From contig NZ_JAINWA010000001.1 in the NCBI RefSeq assembly GCF_021021555.1, positions 868,001-932,000 of the forward strand: a DNA stretch of 64,000 nucleotides, read 5' to 3'. The notes under the pieces are model-generated. The model did no database searches. It had not been told where the DNA came from and saw only the letters and a program-made list of their open reading frames with translations. The position numbers were made by a program, and so were the translations under genes. Shown one piece after another: positions 8,531 through 16,908 of this stretch. How positions within the stretch are numbered: the stretch's first letter is position 1; the number at the start of each line of letters is the position of its first letter. The DNA comes from Teretinema zuelzerae. Its GTDB lineage: Bacteria > Spirochaetota > Spirochaetia > Treponematales > Treponemataceae.

Positions 8531-9772
8531 ATGAAACAAGTATTGTTAATAGACGAATCTTCGGTATTCCGGGATTATATAAAAGATAAACTCGCTTCCA
8601 GGCACGTACAGGTGGATATCGGCGTCGGCCAGCTCGACAGCCTCTCGAAGATGAGATCCATCCTTCCCGATCTGGTGATCCTCGATTTTAATCCGAACCG
8701 CAGCTTTGTTTTCGATCTTCTGGACGCGAAAAAAAGCGATCCGAACGCCCGCGACATTCCCGTCATTCTGTTGGCTCAACGCCTCTCGAAACATGAAATA
8801 TCCCGGATCGCCTCCTACGGCATCAAAACGGTCATCCCGAAGCCGCTGAAGATCGACCAGCTCTTCTCCGCCGTTTCGAAAATAATAAAGCTCGATTTCG
8901 AAATCGACGCCACTCCCTGCATCCTGGAAGCCCACGTCAACGACAATATCCTCTTCATCGAAATCGCCCAGGGCTTGAACCGCGAAAAAATCGATCTCCT
9001 CAAATACAAAATCCGCGAGCTCATCGATTTATACAACCTCACCTTTCCCAAAATTCTCGTCATGATGACGGACATGTCGCTTTCCTTCGTAGACGGTCCC
9101 AACCTCGAACAGCTGATGAACAGCATCACGGCCGACGCCCGCGTTAAGAACAAAAACGTTAAAATTCTGACGCTCGACAATTTTACCCGCGAATTCATTT
9201 CGGGAGATAAAAACTTCGACGAGATTCAGATCGTAACCGATCTTTCCAAGGCCCTCGATTCTCTGCTCAAGGATGTCAACCAACTTGAGGACACAACCAC
9301 CCTCATCAGCGAACACCTGCTCACCGCAACGGGCTCGCCGGAAAACCGTTCGTCCCTCGAAATGCGCTTCAAATCCGAACTGGAAACCCTGAAAGAGGCC
9401 GGCCAGCAAATCAGAATCGCAGTGATAGACGACGACGTAGTCATCAGAACAATTCTGGAAAAAACGTTCATGAGCCTCCAGGCCTCCGTAGATAAATTCG
9501 AATCGGGAATCAAATTCATTAACGCCCTGCATCCTTCGGCCTACGACCTCGTATTCCTCGATCTCATGATGCCGGAAATGAACGGCTTCGAGGTGTTGAT
9601 GAAAATGAAACAGATGGACATCGATATCCCGGTCATCGTGCTTTCTGCGATCAGCCAGAGAGAGGCGGTGCTGAAAGTGTTGTCGGCCGGGGTAAAGAGC
9701 TACATGATAAAGCCGCTCAAGCCGGACGCCATTCTGACAAAGGCTATCGAAGTCCTTCAGGAGAGCGTATAG
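8531..9772 (+). CDS. Response regulator with REC, STAS-like and REC domains
   Basis: 413 residues. Domain 1 (about 1-120) is a receiver: LLIDES at the acidic pocket, LVILDFN with the likely phospho-Asp, and KP near the end. Residues of about 135-245 (starting CILEAHVNDNILFIEIA, then KILVMMTDMSLSFVDGPNL and VKILTL) follow the strand-helix pattern of a STAS domain. The usual DSSGL phospho-serine loop reads FVDGPNL, so it lacks the Ser. Residues of about 290-412 are a second, canonical receiver (VIDDD, LVFLDLMMPEMNG, LSA, KPLKP). There is no DNA-binding output domain. The hybrid kinase starts 2 bases after its stop codon, so the two are an operon and likely partners. Confidence 0.8.
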   Translation: MKQVLLIDESSVFRDYIKDKLASRHVQVDIGVGQLDSLSKMRSILPDLVILDFNPNRSFVFDLLDAKKSDPNARDIPVILLAQRLSKHEISRIASYGIKTVIPKPLKIDQLFSAVSKIIKLDFEIDATPCILEAHVNDNILFIEIAQGLNREKIDLLKYKIRELIDLYNLTFPKILVMMTDMSLSFVDGPNLEQLMNSITADARVKNKNVKILTLDNFTREFISGDKNFDEIQIVTDLSKALDSLLKDVNQLEDTTTLISEHLLTATGSPENRSSLEMRFKSELETLKEAGQQIRIAVIDDDVVIRTILEKTFMSLQASVDKFESGIKFINALHPSAYDLVFLDLMMPEMNGFEVLMKMKQMDIDIPVIVLSAISQREAVLKVLSAGVKSYMIKPLKPDAILTKAIEVLQESV

Positions 9773-9773
9773 C

Positions 9774-12260
9774 ATGGCGCGCTCCTTCGAGAACGCGGCG
9801 GAATATCTCGCCTCGGCGCGTATCCCTGTTCTGGTTTTGGATTCCAGGGGAATCCCCCTCGAATGGAACGCCGCGGCGGAAGAAACGTTTCCCCTCCTTC
9901 CCGGCAAGCCGGGGGAGCCCCTGTCGCGCTTCGTCACCGCGCAGGATTCGGAAGTAGATGAAATACGCTTCAGCCGCCTGCTTTCCGACGAAAGCCCGTT
10001 TTTCGTCTACGACTTCAGCCTTCCGGGCCCGCAAAACGGCATCCAATGGTTCAAGCTCCTGGCGAACCGCCAGCAAAACGGCGAGTACCTGGTTTTCATC
10101 GACGACATCAACCGTCAAAAGCAAAAAGAATCGCATCTCGTCCAGGCTAAACAGGACGCTGAAAAAGCGAGCGTCACTCGCAGCCAGTTTCTCGCCAACG
10201 TCAGCCATGAAATCCGCACGCCGATCCAGACCATCATCGGCATGATGGAGCTCCTTGGAGACACCAAGCTCGACGAGGAACAGACGGAATACGTCAGGCA
10301 GGTCCGCTTCAGCGCAGACGTCATGCTCACCCTCGTTAACGATTTGCTCGACATCACGAAGGCCGAAGCAGGCCAGATGAAGATCGAAAACATCGACTTC
10401 GTCCTCTCGGATACTATTGAACGCTCCGTCGACCTGGTCTCCATGGAAGCCCATAAAAAAGGCCTGGAAATCTGCATCGACATAGATCCCGGCATACCCC
10501 TGTGGGTCATCGGAGATCCGAACCGGCTCCAGCAGGTAATACTTAACCTGGTTAAAAACGCGGTCAAGTTCACCGCGTCCGGGCAAGTCGTAGTTCATGC
10601 GGAGCTGCGGAAAAACCGCGGCGAAGCCCTTCTTCCCGGAACCCCGGAGGAGATGGTGCATCTGGAAGTAATCGATTCAGGAATCGGCATCAGCGAACAG
10701 GCCCGTGCGAATCTGTTCACGCAATTTTATCAGGCGGATTCCTCGACGACGCGAAAATACGGGGGAACAGGCCTCGGCCTTGCCATATCAAAAACCATCG
10801 TAGACTTGATGGAAGGACGCATCGGCATCAGGGGAAACCCGACCGGAGGATCAGTATTCTGGTTCGAAATTCCTCTTGTCCGCTCCGCAAAACCGGAACC
10901 CGAGAAAAAGCTTCCCCAGGACACGAAGGTCCGATTCCTCCTGGTCGACGACAACGTCCAGTCTCGTTCCATATTGGCAAGAATGCTCGTCGCGCTCGGA
11001 TTCAAGGACATCACGCTCGCCTCCAACGGAAAGCAGGCGCTTGAACAGCTCCATGCCGCCAGGCAGGCGCAAAAAGCATTCGACATCGTTTTCATCGACA
11101 TGATCATGCCGGAAATGGACGGATGGCGGCTTGCGGCGGAAATCAACCGCAACAGAGACATCAATCAGGCGCGGCTCTACCTCATGGTCCCGGAAGGCAG
11201 CTTCGGAGCCGAAGCGAAGATGAAACTTCTCAAATGGTTCAACGGCTATCTCTACAAGCCGGTGAAGCGCCGCATGCTCGAAGAGCTTCTGCGGGAGCAC
11301 TGGCAGCCGAGCATCGATCTTGAGGTGGTGGACGACCTTGAGAATCCGGAAAATCTGGAAGAAATTTCCGGAGACGACGATGAAGCAGAACCAACAGAAC
11401 AAGCGCAAGCCTCCTCGCCGGCAGGAGCGCCCAAAACCTTGCTCGCCCGGGCTGCCGAAATAGTCAAAAAGACGTCGGGAATGGAAGGCGGATCGGGAAC
11501 TCAGGATTCGGTCGATCCAAATCTTCCGGGCAAGGGACTCACCATACTGGTCGTCGAAGATCACCCGGTAAACAGAAAGCTTCTTTCCATCTTCCTGGAA
11601 AAAGCGGGAGCCGTCGTAGTTCCGGCGGAGGACGGCCTCGAAGCGACGGAAATGATCGCGAAATTATCCATAGATCTTGTGTTCATGGATATACAGATGC
11701 CGCGGATGAACGGCTACGAAGCAAGCGAATGGATGAGAGAAAAAGGCTACGACATACCGATCATTGCCTGCACCGCGAGCGCTCAACCGAACGAAAAAGA
11801 GCAATGCATCGCCTGCGGCATGACGGATATTCTGCCGAAGCCCTACAGAAGACAGGATGTGCTCGACTTGCTGCACGCGTTGAAAGACGCAAAGGAGAAA
11901 GTTCCTATGACGGCGGAACCTGCGGAAACATTCAACCGGGATCTCTTTTTCGACATAGTCGGAGGGGATATGGAAACGGGCGAGATATTGCTCAGGGAAT
12001 ATCTTTCGCAAACGGAAATGCATCTGAAAATCATGCAAGAAGATCTTGCGGCCCTGGCTCGGGATCCCTTAAGAAAAACAGCGCATCTTATCAAGGGCAG
12101 CTCGCTCAACATCACGGCGCAAAAACTCGCCGCGGCGGCTCAAACCGTGGAACTCGGCGCGGAGACGCTGTCGCCCGACCAGCTCAAAACCGCGGTAGAC
12201 AAGATGACTGCAGAGTTTTCATCCCTGAAAGAAGCTCTGAAAACAGAATATCCGTCATGA
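9774..12260 (+). CDS. Hybrid sensor histidine kinase (PAS-HisKA-HATPase-REC-REC-HPt)
   Basis: 828 residues with no membrane segment, so probably cytosolic. Order: a PAS-like domain (about 10-115), HisKA with the phospho-His in FLANVSHEIRTP (His145), HATPase with N box LNLVKNAVKF, G1 DSGIGI and G2 GTGLGLAI, a first receiver (VRFLLVDDN ... FIDMIMPEMDGW), an acidic Glu/Asp/Pro-rich linker, a second receiver (ILVVEDHPVN ... VFMDIQMPRMNGY), and a C-terminal HPt domain (TAHLIKGSSLNI). All phosphorelay residues appear intact, so this one protein holds the full His-Asp-His-Asp route. The REC-STAS-REC protein just upstream is the obvious further acceptor. Its stop overlaps the next gene's start (ATGA). 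Confidence 0.93.
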   Translation: MARSFENAAEYLASARIPVLVLDSRGIPLEWNAAAEETFPLLPGKPGEPLSRFVTAQDSEVDEIRFSRLLSDESPFFVYDFSLPGPQNGIQWFKLLANRQQNGEYLVFIDDINRQKQKESHLVQAKQDAEKASVTRSQFLANVSHEIRTPIQTIIGMMELLGDTKLDEEQTEYVRQVRFSADVMLTLVNDLLDITKAEAGQMKIENIDFVLSDTIERSVDLVSMEAHKKGLEICIDIDPGIPLWVIGDPNRLQQVILNLVKNAVKFTASGQVVVHAELRKNRGEALLPGTPEEMVHLEVIDSGIGISEQARANLFTQFYQADSSTTRKYGGTGLGLAISKTIVDLMEGRIGIRGNPTGGSVFWFEIPLVRSAKPEPEKKLPQDTKVRFLLVDDNVQSRSILARMLVALGFKDITLASNGKQALEQLHAARQAQKAFDIVFIDMIMPEMDGWRLAAEINRNRDINQARLYLMVPEGSFGAEAKMKLLKWFNGYLYKPVKRRMLEELLREHWQPSIDLEVVDDLENPENLEEISGDDDEAEPTEQAQASSPAGAPKTLLARAAEIVKKTSGMEGGSGTQDSVDPNLPGKGLTILVVEDHPVNRKLLSIFLEKAGAVVVPAEDGLEATEMIAKLSIDLVFMDIQMPRMNGYEASEWMREKGYDIPIIACTASAQPNEKEQCIACGMTDILPKPYRRQDVLDLLHALKDAKEKVPMTAEPAETFNRDLFFDIVGGDMETGEILLREYLSQTEMHLKIMQEDLAALARDPLRKTAHLIKGSSLNITAQKLAAAAQTVELGAETLSPDQLKTAVDKMTAEFSSLKEALKTEYPS

Positions 12261-13141
12261 AGAGAATTGCGAGCTACCATGTCCACACGACCTGGTGCGA
12301 CGGGCATGATTCGCCTGAAGCGATGGTCAGGGCTGCGATAGAACAGAATATGACGGATATCGGATTCAGCGCGCATGCGATGTGGCCCTTCGCGAGCGAA
12401 TGGCATCTTTCGCCCGCGAGCTACGGCGATTACGCCGCCGAAATACGGTCGCTCAAAGAAAAATACGGCGCTGAAATCAGGATTTCGCGCGGTTTTGAAG
12501 CCGATTATCTCGAAGGCGCGTCGGCACCGGACCGCGCGACGTATTCGCCCTTTTCCCCCGACTATCTGATCGGTTCGGTCCATTATGTGCCCGCTCCCGC
12601 GGTCTTCGGAAAAAAAAGCAAAAAGGTCGAGCCCTGGTGCGTCGACGCGCCGGCCGCTGAAGTCGCCCGCGGGCTGGAACGGGCGTTCGGCGGAGACGCA
12701 AAAAAAGCGGTGAGCGCGTATTGGGGCCGTGTACGGGAAATGATAGAGGGCGCCGATTTCGATATCATCGGCCATATCGATATTCCCCGAAAACGAAACG
12801 GGGAACTTCGTTTTTTCTCGGAAACCGAATCCTGGTACCGCAGGGAAATTAAAAATACCGTCAAGGCAGCCGCCCACAGCGGTAAAATCATGGAAATAAA
12901 CACGGGAGCCATCGCCCGCGGCATACGGGATATGATATATCCCTCGCTTGAGTTCCTGAATCTCGCCTTCGAAGCAGGCGTCCCGATCACGATTAACTCG
13001 GACTCGCATGCAACCGATTCTCTGCTCTGCGCCTACGATCAGGCAAGGCTCCTTGCGTTTAATGCCGGCTACCGGTCAGCATCCTTTTTGGATGACTGCG
13101 GCTGGACAAGTGCGCCGCTGGATTCGGCTCTGGCCGACTAA
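12257..13141 (+). CDS. PHP-domain phosphoesterase (histidinol-phosphatase-like)
   Basis: 294 residues. The ATG at 12257 overlaps the kinase stop (ATGA), implying translational coupling. The PHP metal-site motifs are present: YHVHTTWCDGHDSP at the N terminus, GFSAH, GSVHYV, IIGHIDIPRK, MEINTGA and the late NSDSHATDS. The pattern matches HisK/HisJ-type histidinol phosphatases, but no other histidine biosynthesis gene is nearby and its place in a signalling operon argues for another phosphoester substrate. A bidirectional terminator follows. Confidence 0.85.
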   Translation: MKRIASYHVHTTWCDGHDSPEAMVRAAIEQNMTDIGFSAHAMWPFASEWHLSPASYGDYAAEIRSLKEKYGAEIRISRGFEADYLEGASAPDRATYSPFSPDYLIGSVHYVPAPAVFGKKSKKVEPWCVDAPAAEVARGLERAFGGDAKKAVSAYWGRVREMIEGADFDIIGHIDIPRKRNGELRFFSETESWYRREIKNTVKAAAHSGKIMEINTGAIARGIRDMIYPSLEFLNLAFEAGVPITINSDSHATDSLLCAYDQARLLAFNAGYRSASFLDDCGWTSAPLDSALAD

Positions 13142-13162
13142 ATAGATAAGCTGTTCGAAAAA

Positions 13163-13192
13163 AAAAGTCCGGCATGTCGGCCGGACTTTTGT
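13163..13192. terminator. Bidirectional terminator
   Basis: AAAAGTCCGGC pairs with GCCGGACTTTT around a six-base loop, with an A-run to the left and Ts to the right. It serves the PHP gene (plus) and the DksA-like gene (minus). Confidence 0.9.
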
Positions 13193-13213
13193 TCTACTCT
13201 CAGGCTTGCAGAA

Positions 13214-13570
13214 TCAGCGGTTTCTGCGTTCATCCGCGCTTTGGCATTCGATGCACAACAGGGCATAGGGAATCGCTTCCAGCCGCTCGCGGGGGATCTT
13301 CTTTCCGCACTTCATGCATACGCCGTATTTGCCCTGTTCGATTCTGCTGATGGCAGAATCGATCAGCCTCATGCGCTTCATATCCTTGGATCCAATTGTT
13401 TCAAGCATTTTCCGGTCGTTATCATCAGAAGCAATATCTGCAAAATCCTTAGGATCCATTTCTTCAACTATGGCCCGGAAATCTTCATTATTCGCAATAA
13501 GCGTATCGATTATTTCTTTTTTTAAAGCAAACAGTGCGTCCTTCATCTGTTCTGCGAATTCTTTTTCCAT
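13214..13570 (-). CDS. DksA/TraR-family zinc-finger transcription factor
   Basis: 118 residues from the ATG at 13570 (GGAG site 8 bases upstream). A TTG seven codons earlier lacks support. The C-terminal four-cysteine zinc finger is intact: CMKCGKKIP, then 17 residues between the pairs, then CIEC. The N-terminal half is helical coiled coil. Its tip reads DFADIASDD, which fits the DxxDxA motif that DksA inserts in the RNA polymerase secondary channel. This supports a real DksA-like regulator acting with ppGpp on stable RNA promoters. A TATAAT lies at 13612-13617 on the minus strand. Confidence 0.88.
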   Translation of the reverse strand: MEKEFAEQMKDALFALKKEIIDTLIANNEDFRAIVEEMDPKDFADIASDDNDRKMLETIGSKDMKRMRLIDSAISRIEQGKYGVCMKCGKKIPRERLEAIPYALLCIECQSADERRNR

Positions 13571-13678
13571 GCGCTCCACTCCAGTTGACAAAGATATAGA
13601 TAGACCATAGAATTATACGAACGAAATCCGCAAAAAGCAAACTTTTTCTGACGGTTTTCTATTTTTTTTGGAGGAATT

Positions 13679-13897
13679 GTGGCGAAAGAAGAAGCGATAG
13701 AAGTGGAAGGAATTGTAAAAGAATCCCTTCCGAATACCATGTTCAGGGTCGAATTACAGAACGGCCATGTTATTTTAGCGCACCTGTCTGGAAAAATGCG
13801 CAAACATTACATCCGAATCGTACCCGGCGACAAGGTAAAAGTTGCGCTTTCTCCCTACGACCTCAATCGCGGAAGAATCATTTACCGCGAAAAATAA
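13679..13897 (+). CDS. infA: Translation initiation factor IF-1
   Basis: 72 residues, the normal IF-1 length. It starts with GTG at 13679 behind a GGAGG site. It is a single OB-fold with the family pattern [36 protein letters not shown], and [11 protein letters not shown]...YDLNRGRI. It binds the 30S A site during initiation. It stands alone rather than in the ribosomal protein operon, between a DksA-like gene and a DnaJ-domain gene. Confidence 0.97.
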   Translation: MAKEEAIEVEGIVKESLPNTMFRVELQNGHVILAHLSGKMRKHYIRIVPGDKVKVALSPYDLNRGRIIYREK

Positions 13898-13904
13898 GCA
13901 TTTC

Positions 13905-14450
13905 TTATTCGCGTAAACTGAACAGCAAATGAATCGCGCGCAGGGAGTTCATGAACCCCCTGCCGATTGCGGCTATGCAAAGAACAACGCCGAAGATTCC
14001 GAAGAAAAAAGAAAATCTGAACAACACTACGCCCATCAACAGCGTTACTACGCTCCTGAAAAGCATCTCGAAGGCATCCTTGCGCGTCCGCTCAGGCGCA
14101 GTATAATTCTGCCTGTTCGTCCATGTCCAGGACGACTGACGCCAGGCCTCGCCGGCCTGCGAACCGAAAAATTCCTCCCATGGATCTCCGCCGTTACGGC
14201 CGTAAGAGGCCGAACCGGCATCGAAACCAGAGGAACCATTAGAGTAGGCTCCCATATCGTACATGTTCTTTTTTTCCGGATCGCCCAGGACTGAGTATGC
14301 CTCGTTGATTTTTTTGAACTGATCTTCAGCGGAGGGGTTTCCCGCGTTCCTGTCAGGATGATATTTAAGAGCCATCTCCCGGAAAGCCTTTTTTATCTGA
14401 TCGGGTCCGGCCTCCCGCGAAACGCCTAATATCTCGTAATAATCTGGCAT
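13905..14450 (-). CDS. DnaJ-domain membrane protein
   Basis: 181 residues with a GGAG site. Residues 1-65 are a J domain ([29 protein letters not shown] with the HPD triad, [13 protein letters not shown]). There is no Gly/Phe zinc-finger or substrate domain. Instead a Ser/Gly/Tyr-rich linker leads to a hydrophobic segment ([21 protein letters not shown]), probably a membrane anchor. It is therefore a J-protein that recruits Hsp70 to a membrane site, not DnaJ itself. It lies 74 bases downstream of the Smr gene, at the end of the Bat operon, and may be cotranscribed with it. Confidence 0.85.
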   Translation of the reverse strand: MPDYYEILGVSREAGPDQIKKAFREMALKYHPDRNAGNPSAEDQFKKINEAYSVLGDPEKKNMYDMGAYSNGSSGFDAGSASYGRNGGDPWEEFFGSQAGEAWRQSSWTWTNRQNYTAPERTRKDAFEMLFRSVVTLLMGVVLFRFSFFFGIFGVVLCIAAIGRGFMNSLRAIHLLFSLRE

Positions 14451-14524
14451 TACTCTGTTTCTCCGTACATCTTACCTATAAAATACAAAAAGAACGGCGC
14501 GGTTACAAGCGCATTCTTGAAAGA

Positions 14525-15046
14525 TCATTTGAGAATCACCCAGGTTGCCCCGCTTCCGCCGAGCTCCTTGGCCGCCGATCCGCTCTCTCCCGCATGAGGA
14601 TGCTTTTCCAGAAACAAAGTCACTGTTTTTTTTAACACGGGAGCATCTCCGGAGTGAGTCCCCTTCCCGTGGATGATCAGCACTTTCTGCAGCCCTCGGC
14701 GCCTGCAATCGGCGAAAAACGCGTTAAGCCGCGACCAGGATTCTTCGCGGGTCAACCCATGAAGATCGATAACGGCCTCGGGCTTCATCGCATGCAGCTT
14801 CCGCCTTCGTTCGGCAGCCGACGGCGGCTCGTGGCCGCCGTCGAGTACCGCGTCCTTATCCACGATATCGTGGCGGCGCATCCAGGCATCCATCGGATGA
14901 ACCTTCGGCAGATCTGCGTCGTCCCTGCCGGATGCCGGAGCATCACCGACTTTATTGCACTGCTGATCTTTTTTTATTCGCTTCTTGCCGTACGGACGGG
15001 AGGTTTCCTTTTCCCAGGAATCCAGAATATCTCCGAAATCGACCAA
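14525..15046 (-). CDS. Smr-domain protein
   Basis: 173 residues starting with TTG at 15046, immediately after the TAG of the upstream BatD-like gene and with GGAG 8 bases upstream, so translation is coupled. The C-terminal half is a Smr domain: VIDLHGLTREES (the DLHG motif) and VLIIHGKGTHSGD (HGKGxHS). Stand-alone Smr proteins of this type are possible RNA or DNA endonucleases (MutS2 C-terminal relatives, SmrB). The N-terminal 80 residues are polar and probably disordered. Confidence 0.88.
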   Translation of the reverse strand: MVDFGDILDSWEKETSRPYGKKRIKKDQQCNKVGDAPASGRDDADLPKVHPMDAWMRRHDIVDKDAVLDGGHEPPSAAERRRKLHAMKPEAVIDLHGLTREESWSRLNAFFADCRRRGLQKVLIIHGKGTHSGDAPVLKKTVTLFLEKHPHAGESGSAAKELGGSGATWVILK

Positions 15047-16360
15047 CTATCTCTCCATCCGCGTATAGAACGCAAGTTCTGAAAGTGTAATCCATCCTCG
15101 AATCTTGCCGGCTGTTTCGACCTGGGCCCATGTTCCCGAGGAGGCTATTACGCGCACGGCGGTGCCCGGAGGGATAGAATCGATCAGAGAGGAGGACTGT
15201 TCCGGAACCTGCAGAAGACGACTTGAAAGCGCCACTGCCGATTCCCGACGGTCGGCAGTATATAGGTATCCGGCGAAAAAAGCGAGACCGGCGGCAACGA
15301 GAATTCCGGCATGAAAAAAGTGAATGAAGATTCTCCGGCGCACCGCTATCAAACGCAGGCAGAAACTCAAAAAAAAGAGAAGAGCCGAACAGAATACTGC
15401 GGGCCCTTTCCATGCGGCGGGAGGCACCGGCAGGCTGTCCCTCAGGGAAAGCTTTTTTTCAAGCGCGAGCCGCTCCTTGCGGATGGGCGCAGGAAATAGA
15501 GATTCATGCTCGGCTCGCCGCAGTTCGATCAAGCGGTCGATGTCTTCCGGGTTGCCCCGGTCGATGATTTGTTCCTCGCGCGTAGGGACCGAGGCGAAAC
15601 CCTTGAGGATTTCGGTTGAAACCCGCTCGTCCTTTTTATCAGGCGCAGGCCGAGCCGCCGTAAAAATCGCGGAGTCGCTGATCAGTGAAACCGATTTACC
15701 GTCGGAAGTTTCCCAGCTCGCCACCGCCAGAGGAGCGTTCTGACTTCCCGGATGCAAAGGTGTCCAGCTCCAAACGCCGACTATCCGCCAGGGTTCTTCG
15801 CCGATGCCGGAAAAATCCGCCTCGTCCAGGCGGGAGATTATCGCGTTCTCGGGAGCCGGACAGTCGACAGTCCTCAGAACTCCCGCATGAATCGCTTCCA
15901 GAACAAGCACGGAGGGCTTGCCGACGGAAAAGGACGCATCCAACGGCCTCCACCGCATTCGGGCAGGAGAATCCGTTTCGTCCGGAATAGAAACGATATA
16001 TATTGGAGGGAGTTCAAGGTCTTCGCTTTCTCCGCTTACGACAAAGGGGCCGAGACTGAAGGATCCCGATTCACGAGATACCCATTCTTTAAGAAAAACA
16101 GTATCCCTGCCGCGCCGCTCTTTCCTGGCGCCGATCTCCACGAACGAGTCGGGAATAAGGCCCCAGCTCATTTCCAGTCCCGAGGGTTCCTGATCCAAAA
16201 CGGAGAATTCTATTTTCAGCGTCTGGCCCGTCGAAAGCTCGAATGAGGATACGAAAACATCGACTTCAAGGGAATGGAGAGTTCCAAAAGAAGCCAGGAA
16301 ACCGAGTATCAATAGTCCTGAACAGAATTTCGCAGCTGATTTTCCGGCGCGTGCTTCCAT
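15047..16360 (-). CDS. BatD-like membrane protein with C-terminal SH3 domain
   Basis: 437 residues, with an AAGGAAG site and the start 52 bases inside the upstream TPR gene. There is an N-terminal signal sequence, then an Ig-like extracytoplasmic region (LEVDVFVSSFELSTGQTLKIEF is the BatD pattern of oxygen-tolerance proteins). One or two membrane segments lie near residues 320-365. The last ~65 residues are an SH3b-like domain (PPGTAVRVIASSGTWAQVETAGKIRGWI). BatD works with the VWA proteins BatA/B in the bacterial periplasm. The SH3 fusion suggests contact with peptidoglycan or another periplasmic partner. Confidence 0.75.
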   Translation of the reverse strand: MEARAGKSAAKFCSGLLILGFLASFGTLHSLEVDVFVSSFELSTGQTLKIEFSVLDQEPSGLEMSWGLIPDSFVEIGARKERRGRDTVFLKEWVSRESGSFSLGPFVVSGESEDLELPPIYIVSIPDETDSPARMRWRPLDASFSVGKPSVLVLEAIHAGVLRTVDCPAPENAIISRLDEADFSGIGEEPWRIVGVWSWTPLHPGSQNAPLAVASWETSDGKSVSLISDSAIFTAARPAPDKKDERVSTEILKGFASVPTREEQIIDRGNPEDIDRLIELRRAEHESLFPAPIRKERLALEKKLSLRDSLPVPPAAWKGPAVFCSALLFFLSFCLRLIAVRRRIFIHFFHAGILVAAGLAFFAGYLYTADRRESAVALSSRLLQVPEQSSSLIDSIPPGTAVRVIASSGTWAQVETAGKIRGWITLSELAFYTRMER

Positions 16361-16908
16361 GCATCTTCTTCCTTTTTTCTGATGTATTCGAAAAGAGCGT
16401 CCTGCGCCGCCGCTTCGGAATCGCTCCTGTTGACCCCCGGAGCTGAACCGGACTGGACTTTCCGCTCGGACTCCCGTTTAGAGGCGATCAATTCAAGATT
16501 GATCTTCGCGTCGAGGGCAGAAGAATCAAATTCCAGGGACTTTCTGAAAAAGGCGGCGGCCTCGGATTCCAGGCCCTTTCTCCACGCGGCGATGCCCGCC
16601 TGATACCAGACTCCGGCGGCCAAATCGGGGTCACTGGATGAATCGATCAGCGAAAGACGGCTCATCGCGGCATCGTATTCTTCCTGGGCGAGCCAGGTCG
16701 ACGCGAGACCGTACGAAGCCCAGGATGAAAATTTCTCCGGGCCCGATTCAGCGACCTTCAAAAATGAAGCGGAAGCTCTCGACCAATCCCTGCGAGACCA
16801 GGCGATCGTTCCGTCTGCGATGCCGAGAATCCCTTGAAGATCTCCGCTGCAGGAGGAAAAGAGCAAAGCGGCGGCGAGCAGGGTCAAAGCGTTTATTTTT
16901 TGCACCAT
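16309..16908 (-). CDS. BatC-like TPR lipoprotein
   Basis: 199 residues from the ATG at 16908 (GGAGG site), overlapping the end of the upstream VWA gene by 16 bases. A lipobox (LLFSSCSGD) gives a predicted lipoprotein. The body has TPR-type helix pairs (SWASYGLASTWLAQEEYDAA, GVWYQAGIAAWRKGLESEAA, FRKSLEFDSSALDAK). The tail is charged. By position and TPR content it corresponds to BatC in the Bat operons of Bacteroides and Leptospira, a scaffold in the periplasm. Confidence 0.8.
   Translation of the reverse strand: MVQKINALTLLAAALLFSSCSGDLQGILGIADGTIAWSRRDWSRASASFLKVAESGPEKFSSWASYGLASTWLAQEEYDAAMSRLSLIDSSSDPDLAAGVWYQAGIAAWRKGLESEAAAFFRKSLEFDSSALDAKINLELIASKRESERKVQSGSAPGVNRSDSEAAAQDALFEYIRKKEEDAWKHAPENQLRNSVQDY

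Noticed and set aside
11729-12256. N-terminal extension of the PHP protein into the kinase gene
   Set aside because: It is out of frame with the kinase receiver and HPt domains, which are intact. The PHP family N terminus begins at the ATG at 12257.
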